From positions 1 to 17,110 of the forward strand of contig JAAYHO010000158.1 in assembly GCA_012735335.1 (NCBI GenBank): a stretch of 17,110 bases of DNA, in the 5' to 3' direction. The first letter of the stretch is position 1. Every line of letters starts with the position of its first letter. The position numbers and the translations under genes are program-made. The DNA is from Gammaproteobacteria bacterium. GTDB taxonomy: Bacteria; Pseudomonadota; Gammaproteobacteria; Pseudomonadales; Pseudomonadaceae. Positions 8,320 through 16,299 of the stretch are shown here, piece by piece. Below the pieces are notes generated by a model. That model ran no database searches, was not told the DNA's origin, and saw only the letters and a list, made by a program, of their open reading frames with translations.

Positions 8320-8345
8320 GTTACAAGAGTTTACTTCTGTTTACC
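8320..8345 (-). promoter_or_regulatory. Candidate OmpR-type operator: three tandem half-sites at 10-bp spacing
   Basis: On the plus strand TTAC occurs at 8321, 8331 and 8341, exactly one helical turn apart. On the minus strand (toward ompR) this reads GTAAAC, GTAAAC, GTAACA. OmpR-family regulators bind tandem direct half-sites repeated every 10 bp with a conserved AC pair, and TTTAC followed 10 bp later by a second AC-containing half matches the E. coli OmpR pattern. The site lies in the divergent region between ompR and tex. It could control ompR-envZ itself, tex, or both. Binding is inferred. Confidence 0.5.
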
Positions 8346-8376
8346 GCCAATGGGACGGGCCTGCGCCGGCAGTCTA

Positions 8377-8407
8377 CTGACGATTCCCCGGGGGACTCGG
8401 TTATACT
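8377..8407 (+). promoter_or_regulatory. Possible sigma-70 promoter of tex
   Basis: TATACT at 8402-8407 is a good -10 element. CTGACG at 8377-8382 is a weak -35 with a long 19-base spacer. This would start transcription near 8414, about 29 bases before the tex ATG. The OmpR-like half-sites end some 32 bases upstream of the -35, a position compatible with activation. Confidence 0.4.
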
Positions 8408-8442
8408 GCCGCGCTTGAGATAATTGATGTGGATACAGACCC

Positions 8443-10770
8443 ATGGACAGTATTGCCTCGCGTATTGCCGCTGAACTGGCGGTGCGCCCCGAACAGGTTA
8501 CCGCCACCGTTGCCCTGCTGGACGAGGGTGCCAGCGTGCCCTTCATCTCCCGCTACCGCAAGGAGGTCACCGGCAGCCTGGATGACACGCAACTGCGCCA
8601 GCTGGAAGAGCGCCTGCGCTATCTGCGCGAGCTGGAAGACCGCCGCAGTACCATTCTGGCCAGCATCCAGGAACAGGGCAAACTGACCCCCGAGCTGGAA
8701 CGGGATATCCGTCAGGCCGACACCAAGACCACCCTGGAAGACCTGTATCTGCCCTACAAGCCCAAGCGCCGCACCCGTGGCCAGATCGCCCTGGAAGCGG
8801 GCCTCGGCCCGTTGGCCGAGCAGCTGTACGACAACCCGGAGCTGGACCCGCAGCAGCTGGCCGCCGACTTCGTTGCTGCGGACAAGGGCGTGGCCGACAT
8901 CAAGGCAGCGCTGGACGGTGCCAAGTACATCCTCATGGAGCGCTTCAGCGAGGACGCCCGCCTGCTCGAACGCCTGCGTCAGGCCCTGCGTCAGGATGGC
9001 CGGGTGGTATCCCGGCTGGTGGAAGGCAAGGAGCAGGAAGGTGCCAAGTTCCGCGACTACTTCGAATACGATGAGCCGCTGCGCAACGTACCCTCACACC
9101 GCGCCCTGGCAATCCTGCGCGGGCGCAACGAGGGCATTCTGAGTATCGCCCTGGAGCTGGGTGACCCCGAAGCCCCGGCTACGGCCACGCATCCCTGCGA
9201 GGGACTGATTGCCGAAGCGGCGGGTATCAGCCATCAGGGTCGCCCGGCGGACAACTGGCTGCAGGAAGTGGTGCGCTGGACCTGGCGGGTCAAACTGCTC
9301 GGGCATATGGAGACCGAACTGCTCGGCGACCTGCGTGAAGCTGCCGAGGACGAAGCCATCCGCGTGTTTGCCAGCAACCTCAAGGACCTGCTGCTGGCCG
9401 CCCCGGCAGGCCCTCGGGTAACCCTGGCGATGGACCCGGGCCTGCGCACCGGGGTCAAGCTGGCGGTGGTGGACGGCACCGGCAAGCTGCTGGATACCGC
9501 GACCATCTTCCCGCATGCCCCGCGCAACCAGTGGGATCAGTCACTGGCGGTACTGGCCGCCCTGTGCCGCAAGCATGCGGTCAACCTGATCGCCATCGGC
9601 AACGGCACCGCCTCGCGGGAAAGCGACAAGCTGGCCGGCGACCTGCTGAAACTCTGCCCTGAACTGAAGATGCAGAAGATCACCGTCTCCGAAGCCGGCG
9701 CCTCGGTGTACTCGGCCTCGGAACTGGCGGCCCGGGAATTCCCCGATCTGGACGTCACCTATCGCGGCGCGGTGTCCATCGGCCGCCGCCTGCAGGACCC
9801 GCTGGCCGAGCTGGTGAAGATCGAGCCCAAGGCCATCGGTGTCGGCCAGTACCAGCACGACGTGTCCCAGGTGAAACTGGCGCGCAGTCTGGATGCGGTG
9901 GTGGAAGACTGCGTGAACGCCGTGGGTGTGGATCTGAATACCGCCTCGGCGGCGCTGCTGACCCGGGTCTCGGGCCTGAACCAGACCATCGCCCAGAACA
10001 TTGTCGACTACCGCGACCAGAACGGCGCTTTCAGCAGCCGCAAGGAACTGCTCAAGGTCAGTCGGCTGGGGGCCAAGACCTTCGAGCAGGCGGCGGGCTT
10101 CCTGCGGGTGATGAACGGCAGCAATCCGCTGGATGCCTCGGCGGTGCACCCGGAGGCCTATCCGCTGGTCAACCGCATTGCCGAGCAGACCGGGCGGGAC
10201 ATCCGCAGCCTGATCGGCGACTCGACCTTCCTGCGCAAGCTGGAACCGGCGAAATTCACCGACGAGCACTTCGGCATTCCGACCATCACCGACATCCTCA
10301 GCGAGCTGGACAAGCCCGGCCGCGACCCGCGTCCCGAGTTCAAGGCCGCCGCCTTCCAGGAAGGGGTGGAGAAGATCAGCGACCTGCAGCCCGGCATGGT
10401 GCTCGAAGGGGTGGTCAGCAACGTGGCCAACTTCGGTGCCTTTGTCGATATCGGCGTGCACCAGGACGGTCTGGTGCATATCTCCATGCTCGCCGACAGC
10501 TTCGTCAAGGACCCGCGAGACGTGGTCAAGGCCGGGGATATCGTCAAGGTCAAGGTGCTGGAAGTGGACGTACCGCGTCAGCGCATCAGCCTGACCATGC
10601 GCATGGGCGACCAGCCCGGTGCCGCCGGGAACACCCGTGGTCAGGCCCCGGCAGGTGAACGCAGAGGCGGTCGCCCGGCCCGGGGCGAGCAGAAGCAGTC
10701 TGGCCCCGCAGCGCCTTCAGGTGCTACCTTTGCCAACCTGTTTGCCAATGCCAAGAACCTGAGGAAGTAG
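8443..10770 (+). CDS. tex: Tex, S1-domain RNA-binding transcription accessory protein
   Basis: Tex is a cytoplasmic nucleic-acid-binding protein conserved across bacteria, first linked to toxin gene expression in Bordetella. Its exact role is still unclear. This 775-residue protein is full length and closely resembles E. coli Tex. The N-terminal helical region includes [20 protein letters not shown] and [14 protein letters not shown]. The YqgF/RNase H-like domain starts near 326 with [16 protein letters not shown] and includes IGNGTASRE and [19 protein letters not shown] helix-hairpin-helix region spans about 494-560 ([21 protein letters not shown]), and the S1 domain about 647-715 ([20 protein letters not shown]). 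The tail is basic and Gly-rich. No strong ribosome binding site precedes the ATG. It is co-directional with the thioesterase gene, 4 bases away. Confidence 0.96.
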   Translation: MDSIASRIAAELAVRPEQVTATVALLDEGASVPFISRYRKEVTGSLDDTQLRQLEERLRYLRELEDRRSTILASIQEQGKLTPELERDIRQADTKTTLEDLYLPYKPKRRTRGQIALEAGLGPLAEQLYDNPELDPQQLAADFVAADKGVADIKAALDGAKYILMERFSEDARLLERLRQALRQDGRVVSRLVEGKEQEGAKFRDYFEYDEPLRNVPSHRALAILRGRNEGILSIALELGDPEAPATATHPCEGLIAEAAGISHQGRPADNWLQEVVRWTWRVKLLGHMETELLGDLREAAEDEAIRVFASNLKDLLLAAPAGPRVTLAMDPGLRTGVKLAVVDGTGKLLDTATIFPHAPRNQWDQSLAVLAALCRKHAVNLIAIGNGTASRESDKLAGDLLKLCPELKMQKITVSEAGASVYSASELAAREFPDLDVTYRGAVSIGRRLQDPLAELVKIEPKAIGVGQYQHDVSQVKLARSLDAVVEDCVNAVGVDLNTASAALLTRVSGLNQTIAQNIVDYRDQNGAFSSRKELLKVSRLGAKTFEQAAGFLRVMNGSNPLDASAVHPEAYPLVNRIAEQTGRDIRSLIGDSTFLRKLEPAKFTDEHFGIPTITDILSELDKPGRDPRPEFKAAAFQEGVEKISDLQPGMVLEGVVSNVANFGAFVDIGVHQDGLVHISMLADSFVKDPRDVVKAGDIVKVKVLEVDVPRQRISLTMRMGDQPGAAGNTRGQAPAGERRGGRPARGEQKQSGPAAPSGATFANLFANAKNLRK

Positions 10771-10774
10771 ATTC

Positions 10775-11176
10775 ATGAGTGAGCATCCGAAGACAGCCGA
10801 CATCCGCCAGAACCGCATGAGCGCCTTTACCGAGCTGCTCGGACTGGAGCTGGTGAGCCTGGACAAGGAAGCTTGCGTCATGCGTCTGGAGATCGGGCCT
10901 TCGCACTTCAATGCGGGCGGTCGGGTGCATGGCGGGGTGACTTTCTCCCTGCTGGACTCGGCCATGGGCGCAGCGGTCTACGCCCATCTGGACGCCCATG
11001 AGTCAACCGCTACTATTGAATGCAAGATCAACTACACCCTGGCCATTACCGGCGGGGTGCTGGAATGTACGGCCAGAGTGGTGCATGCGGGCACGCGCAC
11101 CATGGTTGTGGACGGTGAGGTACGCCAGGACGGCGTGTTGGCCGCCAAGTGCCTGGGTACCTTCGCTCGCATCTGA
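10775..11176 (+). CDS. PaaI-family hotdog-fold acyl-CoA thioesterase
   Basis: This 133-residue protein belongs to the hotdog-fold thioesterase superfamily (PaaI / 4HBT group), which hydrolyses acyl- or aryl-CoA thioesters. The signature is at residues 50-66: RVHGGVTFSLLDSAMG, with H52-G53-G54 and D61, the position of the catalytic acid in PaaI proteins. Downstream strands TIECKINYTLAI and TRTMVVDGEV fit the fold. The ribosome binding site GAGGA at 10761-10765 lies inside the end of tex and the gap to the tex stop is 4 bases, so the two are surely co-transcribed. The gene sits between tex and gshA as PA5202 does in P. aeruginosa (from memory). The substrate cannot be told from sequence. Confidence 0.88.
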   Translation: MSEHPKTADIRQNRMSAFTELLGLELVSLDKEACVMRLEIGPSHFNAGGRVHGGVTFSLLDSAMGAAVYAHLDAHESTATIECKINYTLAITGGVLECTARVVHAGTRTMVVDGEVRQDGVLAAKCLGTFARI

Positions 11177-11187
11177 GCGGGGCATAC

Positions 11188-11205
11188 CGGCGCAGCCTGG
11201 CGCCG
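11188..11205 (+). other. Small hairpin between the thioesterase gene and gshA
   Basis: CGGCGC (11188-11193) and GCGCCG (11200-11205) form a perfect 6-bp stem with a 6-base loop in the 58-base gap. No clear run of T follows, so it is not a standard intrinsic terminator. It could weaken read-through or shape the gshA leader; it may also be chance in GC-rich DNA. Confidence 0.3.
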
Positions 11206-11220
11206 ATCCTATTCATTGTT

Positions 11221-11226
11221 GAGGAG
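11221..11226 (+). promoter_or_regulatory. Ribosome binding site that sets the gshA TTG start
   Basis: GAGGAG ends 8 bases before TTG at 11235. The GTG at 11226 that opens the longer frame overlaps this site and cannot use it. Confidence 0.65.
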
Positions 11227-11234
11227 TGACGCTC

Positions 11235-12809
11235 TTGTCACCACTGCTGAAACAACGCCTCGACCTGCTGGCGCAAGCGCCCCGGCAGGATGACTTACGG
11301 GGTGCCATGCATGGCATCGAAAAGGAAAGCCTGCGTATCAACAACCGCGGCGAGCTTTCCCAGCAGGCACATCCGCCGGCCTGGGGTTCGGCGCTGACCC
11401 ACCCGAGTATCACTACCGACTACTCCGAAGCGCTGGTGGAGCTGATCACCCCGGTCAGCCAGGGTATCGACGAGCTGTTTGCCGAGCTGGACAGCATCCA
11501 CCGCTTTGCCTACAGCGAGCTGGGCGACGAGCTGCTGTGGACCGAGTCCATGCCCTGCATCCTGCCCGCCTGTGACAACGATATTCCGATTGGCTGGTAC
11601 GGCACCGCCAACGTCGGCATGCTCAAACACGTCTACCGGCGTGGGTTGGCGGTTCGTTACGGCAAGCCCATGCAGTGCATTGCCGGTATCCACTACAACT
11701 TCTCGCTGGCGCCCGCGCTGTGGCAGGCCATGCAGCAGCAGGAGGGGGATGCGCGCAGTGCCCAGGACTACCAGTCCGAGCGCTATGTTGGGCTGATTCG
11801 CAACTTCCGCCGCTACGCCTGGTTGCTGATGTACCTGTTCGGCGCCTCCCCGGCACTGTGTGCCAGCTTCCTTCAGGGCCGCGATCACCAGCTGCAGCCG
11901 CTGGGCAATAAGGGCCTGTACCTGCCCTACGCCACCAGCCTGCGGATGAGCGACCTGGGCTACAACAACGATGCCCAGGCCGGACTGAACATCTGCTACA
12001 ACAGCCTGGAAAGCTACATCGTCAGCATGCGCAAGGCGATCAGCCTGCCCTACCCGCGCTACGCCGAGCTGGGCACCCACGATGCCGACGGCCAGTGGCA
12101 GCAGCTCAATACCAACCTGTTGCAGATCGAAAACGAGTTCTACAGCTCGATCCGTCCCAAGCGTGTGGCCCACAGCGGCGAGAAACCGGTGCATGCACTG
12201 GCCGAACGCGGCGTGGAATATGTCGAGGTGCGCTGCCTGGATATCGACCCCTTCGCGCCCATGGGCATCGAGCCGAGCACTGCCTACTTCCTCGACAGCT
12301 TCCTGCTGTTCTGCGCGCTGGCTGAAAGCCCGGCGATGTCCGACCAGGAATGCCAGAGCAGCGGCGAGAACTTCGATCTGGTGGTCATGCGCGGTCGCGA
12401 GCCGGGCCTGCAACTGACCCGCAAGGGCCAGCCCTGTGGCCTGCTGGAATGGGGTGAGCACCTGCTGGACAACATGGCCGCCTGCGCCGATCTGCTGGAT
12501 CAGGCGCACCAGACCAGCGCCTACAGCGACAGCCTGGCGCAGCAGCGCGCCAAGCTGCGCGACCCGGCCCTGACGCCCTCGGCGCGGGTACTGGCGGCGA
12601 TCAGCGAGGAGCACGAAGACAGCTTCTTCCGCTTTGCCATGGCCCAGTCAGAAGCCCACCGGGAGCACTTCCTCGCCCGCCCGCTGGATGCCGCCGAGCA
12701 GCAGGGCTTTGTCGAGCTGGCCCGTCAGTCGCTGGCTGATCAGCAGGCGCTGGAGCAGGCCGACAGCATCGACTTCGATACCTATGTGGAGCAATATCTG
12801 GCTCAGTGA
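11235..12809 (+). CDS. gshA: Glutamate-cysteine ligase (gamma-glutamylcysteine synthetase), proteobacterial type
   Basis: GshA catalyses the ATP-dependent joining of L-glutamate and L-cysteine, the first and rate-limiting step of glutathione synthesis, in the cytoplasm. The product is 524 residues, usual for the E. coli-type family. Recognisable blocks are MHGIEKESLRI (25-35), TTDYSEALVELITP (60-73), MQCIAGIHYNFS (146-157), RNFRRYAWLLMYLFGASPAL, LPYATSLRMSDLGYNN, LQIENEFYSSIRPKR and VEYVEVRCLDIDPF. Start: the frame opens with GTG at 11226, but GAGGAG is correctly spaced only for TTG at 11235. The resulting N-terminus, MSPLLKQRLDLL, also matches the P. aeruginosa protein as I recall it. A rare TTG start may hold expression down. 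It is co-directional with the thioesterase, 58 bases downstream. Confidence 0.95.
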   Translation: MSPLLKQRLDLLAQAPRQDDLRGAMHGIEKESLRINNRGELSQQAHPPAWGSALTHPSITTDYSEALVELITPVSQGIDELFAELDSIHRFAYSELGDELLWTESMPCILPACDNDIPIGWYGTANVGMLKHVYRRGLAVRYGKPMQCIAGIHYNFSLAPALWQAMQQQEGDARSAQDYQSERYVGLIRNFRRYAWLLMYLFGASPALCASFLQGRDHQLQPLGNKGLYLPYATSLRMSDLGYNNDAQAGLNICYNSLESYIVSMRKAISLPYPRYAELGTHDADGQWQQLNTNLLQIENEFYSSIRPKRVAHSGEKPVHALAERGVEYVEVRCLDIDPFAPMGIEPSTAYFLDSFLLFCALAESPAMSDQECQSSGENFDLVVMRGREPGLQLTRKGQPCGLLEWGEHLLDNMAACADLLDQAHQTSAYSDSLAQQRAKLRDPALTPSARVLAAISEEHEDSFFRFAMAQSEAHREHFLARPLDAAEQQGFVELARQSLADQQALEQADSIDFDTYVEQYLAQ

Positions 12810-12868
12810 TCGCCAGCCAGGCAATACCCCGGCACGCTGGGCGCTGACAGTTGTCTTATGCAGACCGA

Positions 12869-12891
12869 TCAATCACCGGTATGGTGATTGA
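12869..12891. promoter_or_regulatory. Perfect 9-bp dyad overlapping the likely -35 of the quinone reductase gene
   Basis: TCAATCACC at 12869-12877 and GGTGATTGA at 12883-12891 are exact inverted repeats around a 5-base centre. The right arm overlaps the candidate -35 TTGACC at 12888-12893. This is where a dimeric repressor would act. No T-run follows, so a terminator for gshA is less likely, although both readings are possible. Confidence 0.45.
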
Positions 12892-12918
12892 CCCGGCTGC
12901 GGTGCGCGCAGCTAGACT
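12888..12918 (+). promoter_or_regulatory. Possible promoter of the quinone oxidoreductase gene
   Basis: TTGACC (12888-12893) is a strong -35 match and TAGACT (12913-12918) a moderate -10, with a long 19-base spacer. AT-rich sequence (TATAAAAAAATTC) follows. The predicted start is about 25 bases before the ATG. The long spacer suggests regulated rather than constitutive use, but this is inference. Confidence 0.4.
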
Positions 12919-12945
12919 ATAAAAAAATTCAACCAGGGAGCCATC

Positions 12946-13923
12946 ATGAAAGCCGTACTGTGCAAAGCCTACGGTCCCGCCAGCAGCCTGTCGCTGGAAG
13001 ACACCACCGACCCGGTAGCCAAGGACAACGAAGTTGTCATCGATATCCATGCGGCTGGGGTCAACTTCCCGGATACGCTGATCATCGAAGGCAAATACCA
13101 GGTCAAACCCGAATTCCCCTTCTCCCCCGGTGGCGAAGCCGCCGGTGTGGTATCCAGCGTCGGTGCCAAGGTCAAACACCTCAAGCCCGGTGACCGGGTC
13201 ATGGGCCTGACCGGCTACGGCAGCTTTGCCGAGCAGGTCGCGGCGGATGCCTTCCGCGTACTGCCCATGCCCGATGACATGGACTACATCACCGCCGCCG
13301 GTTTCAGCATGACCTACGGCACCTCCATGCACGCCCTGACCCAGCGCGGCCAGCTGCAACCCGGTGAAACCCTGCTGGTACTGGGCGCCTCCGGTGGCGT
13401 CGGCCTGGCCGCCGTGGAAATCGGCAAGGCCATGGGTGCCCGGGTCATCGCCGCCGCCTCCAGCGACGAAAAACTGGAAGTGGCGCGCAAGGCCGGAGCC
13501 GACGAGCTGGTCAACTACAGCGAGGGGGACTTCAAGGAGAAGGTCAAGGCACTGACCGACGGCAAGGGCGCCGACGTCATCTATGACCCGGTGGGTGGTG
13601 ACCTGTTCGACCAGTGCATGCGCTGCATCAACTGGAAGGGCCGCCTGCTGGTCGTCGGCTTTGCCAGTGGCCGCATCCCCGAACTGCCGGTGAACCTGGC
13701 CCTGCTCAAAGGCGCCTCGGTAGTCGGCGTATTCTGGGGCGCCTTCGCCACCCGCGAACCCCAGGCCAACCTCGACAACTTCCGCCAGCTGTTCAAATGG
13801 CACAGCGAAGGCAAGCTCAAGCCACTGGTATCCCAGGTGTTCGAGCTGGACCAATACGAAGCCGCCCTCACCACCCTGACCACCCGTCAGGCAGTGGGCA
13901 AGATCGTTATCAAGACCCGCTGA
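12946..13923 (+). CDS. Zinc-independent NADPH:quinone oxidoreductase (MDR superfamily)
   Basis: This 325-residue cytoplasmic reductase belongs to the medium-chain dehydrogenase/reductase superfamily, quinone oxidoreductase branch, which transfers hydride from NADPH to quinones or related electrophiles. Features are the catalytic-domain block AAGVNFPDTLIIEGKYQ (about 37-53), PGGEAAGVV and LKPGDRVM, then the nucleotide fold with LVLGASGGVGLAAVEIGKA near 144-162 and the later DVIYDPVGGDLFDQ. The zinc-ligand cysteines of alcohol dehydrogenases are absent. The ribosome binding site AGGGAG lies 5 bases before the ATG. It has its own likely promoter, 136 bases after gshA. Its true substrate is unknown; a nearby glutathione gene hints at electrophile or redox stress only by association. 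Confidence 0.92.
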   Translation: MKAVLCKAYGPASSLSLEDTTDPVAKDNEVVIDIHAAGVNFPDTLIIEGKYQVKPEFPFSPGGEAAGVVSSVGAKVKHLKPGDRVMGLTGYGSFAEQVAADAFRVLPMPDDMDYITAAGFSMTYGTSMHALTQRGQLQPGETLLVLGASGGVGLAAVEIGKAMGARVIAAASSDEKLEVARKAGADELVNYSEGDFKEKVKALTDGKGADVIYDPVGGDLFDQCMRCINWKGRLLVVGFASGRIPELPVNLALLKGASVVGVFWGAFATREPQANLDNFRQLFKWHSEGKLKPLVSQVFELDQYEAALTTLTTRQAVGKIVIKTR

Positions 13924-13944
13924 TTCCTGCCACCGGTCGTAAGC

Positions 13945-13991
13945 GTGGCAATCCATGGGCTCGGAGTAGTTGGCCAGCACTGGATTGCCAC
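13945..13991. repeat. Partial copy (core only) of the palindromic repeat
   Basis: GTGGCAATCCA at 13945-13955 and TGGATTGCCAC at 13981-13991 are exact 11-bp inverted repeats. They equal the inner arms of the two 92-bp copies that follow. The outer arms (CGTCATTGCGAGG and its complement) are missing, and the central loop has diverged and is 1 base longer. Confidence 0.85.
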
Positions 13992-13996
13992 CCCAA

Positions 13997-14088
13997 CGTC
14001 ATTGCGAGGCCGAAGGCTGTGGCAATCCATGGGTCTCGGCGTTACCCGCACGCTGGATTGCCACGTCGCTGCGCTCCTCGCAATGACG
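13997..14088. repeat. 92-bp palindromic repeat, copy 1
   Basis: The outer arms CGTCATTGCGAGG (13997-14009) and CCTCGCAATGACG (14076-14088) are exact inverted repeats of 13 bp. The inner arms GTGGCAATCCA (14019-14029) and TGGATTGCCAC (14054-14064) are exact repeats of 11 bp. Imperfect spacers of 9 and 11 bases make an internal loop; the central loop is 24 bases. It encodes no protein. The sequence type resembles palindromic repeats (CATTGCGAGG...GTGGCAATCC) that I recall from several bacterial genomes; this family link is unverified. Confidence 0.88.
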
Positions 14089-14129
14089 GGGAACGGAGCA
14101 GCGCCACACCGAACACGCCCCACCCCCAA

Positions 14130-14221
14130 CGTCATTGCGAGGCTGAAGGCCGTGGCAATCCATGGGCCTCGGCGCTACCCGCACGCTGGATTGCCACGTC
14201 GCTGTGCTCCTCGCAATGACG
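14130..14221. repeat. 92-bp palindromic repeat, copy 2
   Basis: This is the same architecture and the same orientation as the copy at 13997-14088: outer arms 14130-14142 and 14209-14221, inner arms 14152-14162 and 14187-14197. Aligned without gaps, the two copies differ at five positions, all C/T exchanges on the plus strand and all outside the four arms. It ends 4 bases before the trmL stop codon, so it may also serve as a bidirectional transcription end. Confidence 0.88.
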
Positions 14222-14225
14222 GGGT

Positions 14226-14690
14226 TCAACTGCTCCCAGCAAACCCCTGCTGCCGCCAGGCCTCGTACACCAACACCGCCGCAGTATTGGACAGGTTGAG
14301 ACTGCGATTATCCGGAAACATGGGAATACGCAGCACCTGCTCAGCGGGCAACCCCTCGCGCACCTCGGCGGGCAGGCCACGGCTTTCCGGGCCGAACAGG
14401 AACAGGTCCCCTGGCTGATAGGCCACCTCGCTGTAGCACTGCTGCCCCTTGGTGCTCAGGGCAAATACCCGGTTTGGCTGCACGCTGGCCAGACAACTGG
14501 CGAGATCCGCATGGGTCTTCAGCGCGGCATATTCGTGATAGTCCAGCCCGGCACGGCGCAGACGCTTGTCGTCCAGCTCGAAGCCCAACGGCTCGATCAG
14601 GTGCAGCTGGCAGCCGGTATTGGCGCACAGGCGGATTATATTGCCGGTATTGGGGGGAATCTCCGGTTCGAGCAGGGCGATATGGAACAT
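14226..14690 (-). CDS. trmL: TrmL, tRNA (cytidine/uridine-34 2'-O)-methyltransferase
   Basis: TrmL is a SPOUT-class, S-adenosylmethionine-dependent enzyme that methylates the 2'-hydroxyl of the wobble nucleotide (C34 or cmnm5U34) of leucine tRNAs, helping accurate decoding. The 154-residue length is the usual size of this minimal SPOUT enzyme. The motifs are in place: [18 protein letters not shown] (9-26), [10 protein letters not shown] (98-107) and [20 protein letters not shown] (121-140), the last forming the knot that binds the cofactor. The ATG has only a weak ribosome binding site. A likely promoter lies at 14720-14749. In P. aeruginosa a trmL-like gene is also near ntrC (from memory), so this junction looks ancestral, whereas the side with the repeats does not. 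Confidence 0.94.
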   Translation of the reverse strand: MFHIALLEPEIPPNTGNIIRLCANTGCQLHLIEPLGFELDDKRLRRAGLDYHEYAALKTHADLASCLASVQPNRVFALSTKGQQCYSEVAYQPGDLFLFGPESRGLPAEVREGLPAEQVLRIPMFPDNRSLNLSNTAAVLVYEAWRQQGFAGSS

Positions 14691-14719
14691 GAAGGGCTAT
14701 CCGCAGGAAAACGGCTGCA

Positions 14720-14749
14720 AGTGTAAGAGCGGCAGCCAGTAAGCTTCAA
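14720..14749 (-). promoter_or_regulatory. Possible sigma-70 promoter of trmL
   Basis: On the minus strand TTGAAG (14749-14744) and TACACT (14725-14720) are separated by 18 bases, each matching 4 of 6 consensus positions. The start of transcription would be near 14713, about 23 bases before the trmL ATG. Confidence 0.45.
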
Positions 14750-14761
14750 GCGGCAGAAGGA

Positions 14762-14828
14762 ATGCCGAGTTCCATCTCGGCATAGCGCGGTAGCGCCCAA
14801 CCCCAAGTTACCGGGATGGAACCCGGCA
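14762..14828. repeat. Two hairpins that are near-exact complements of each other
   Basis: Arm one (14763-14782) folds as TGCCGA / TCGGCA around GTTCCATC. Arm two (14809-14828) folds as CCGGG / CCCGG around ATGGAA. The reverse complement of arm one matches arm two at 17 of 20 positions, including the loop (GATGGAAC). A third mini-hairpin, GCGC-GGTA-GCGC, lies at 14785-14796 between them. The layout is like a pair of inverted REP-type units, or an RNA with two alternative folds. It lies upstream of the likely trmL promoter and downstream of ntrC. No protein is encoded. Confidence 0.65.
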
Positions 14829-14847
14829 CTCCGTAAACCCCGGCCCT

Positions 14848-14864
14848 GCGTATTCGAAGTACGC
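14848..14864 (-). terminator. Weak hairpin directly after the ntrC stop
   Basis: GCGTA and TACGC form a 5-bp stem around a 7-base loop containing TTCGAA, starting one base after the ntrC stop codon. There is no T-run, so termination by itself is doubtful; it may instead be the end of the adjacent repeat element. Confidence 0.3.
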
Positions 14865-14865
14865 G

Positions 14866-16295
<1,430 letters not shown>

Positions 16296-16299
<4 letters not shown>

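Larger units (their letters stand above)
13924..14225. other. Gene-free 302-bp gap filled with palindromic repeats
   Basis: This gap between the convergent quinone reductase gene and trmL encodes no credible protein. It consists of one repeat core and two complete 92-bp palindromic repeats with short unique spacers (13924-13944, 13992-13996, 14089-14129, 14222-14225). No intrinsic terminator with a T-run is visible, so the palindromes themselves may block converging transcripts. Confidence 0.8.

Noticed and set aside
13945..14221. CRISPR array
   Set aside because: The units are long palindromes with only two full copies and a 41-base spacer; no cas gene is near. It fits a palindromic repeat family, not CRISPR.
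13614..14418. Open frames crossing the repeat region (for example 13614-14219 and 13945-14418)
   Set aside because: They translate palindromic repeats and parts of neighbouring genes; no ribosome binding site or domain is seen.
14785..14830. Integron attC site, suggested by GCCCAAC
   Set aside because: The matching GTTRRRY core is not found at the proper end, and there is no integrase or cassette.
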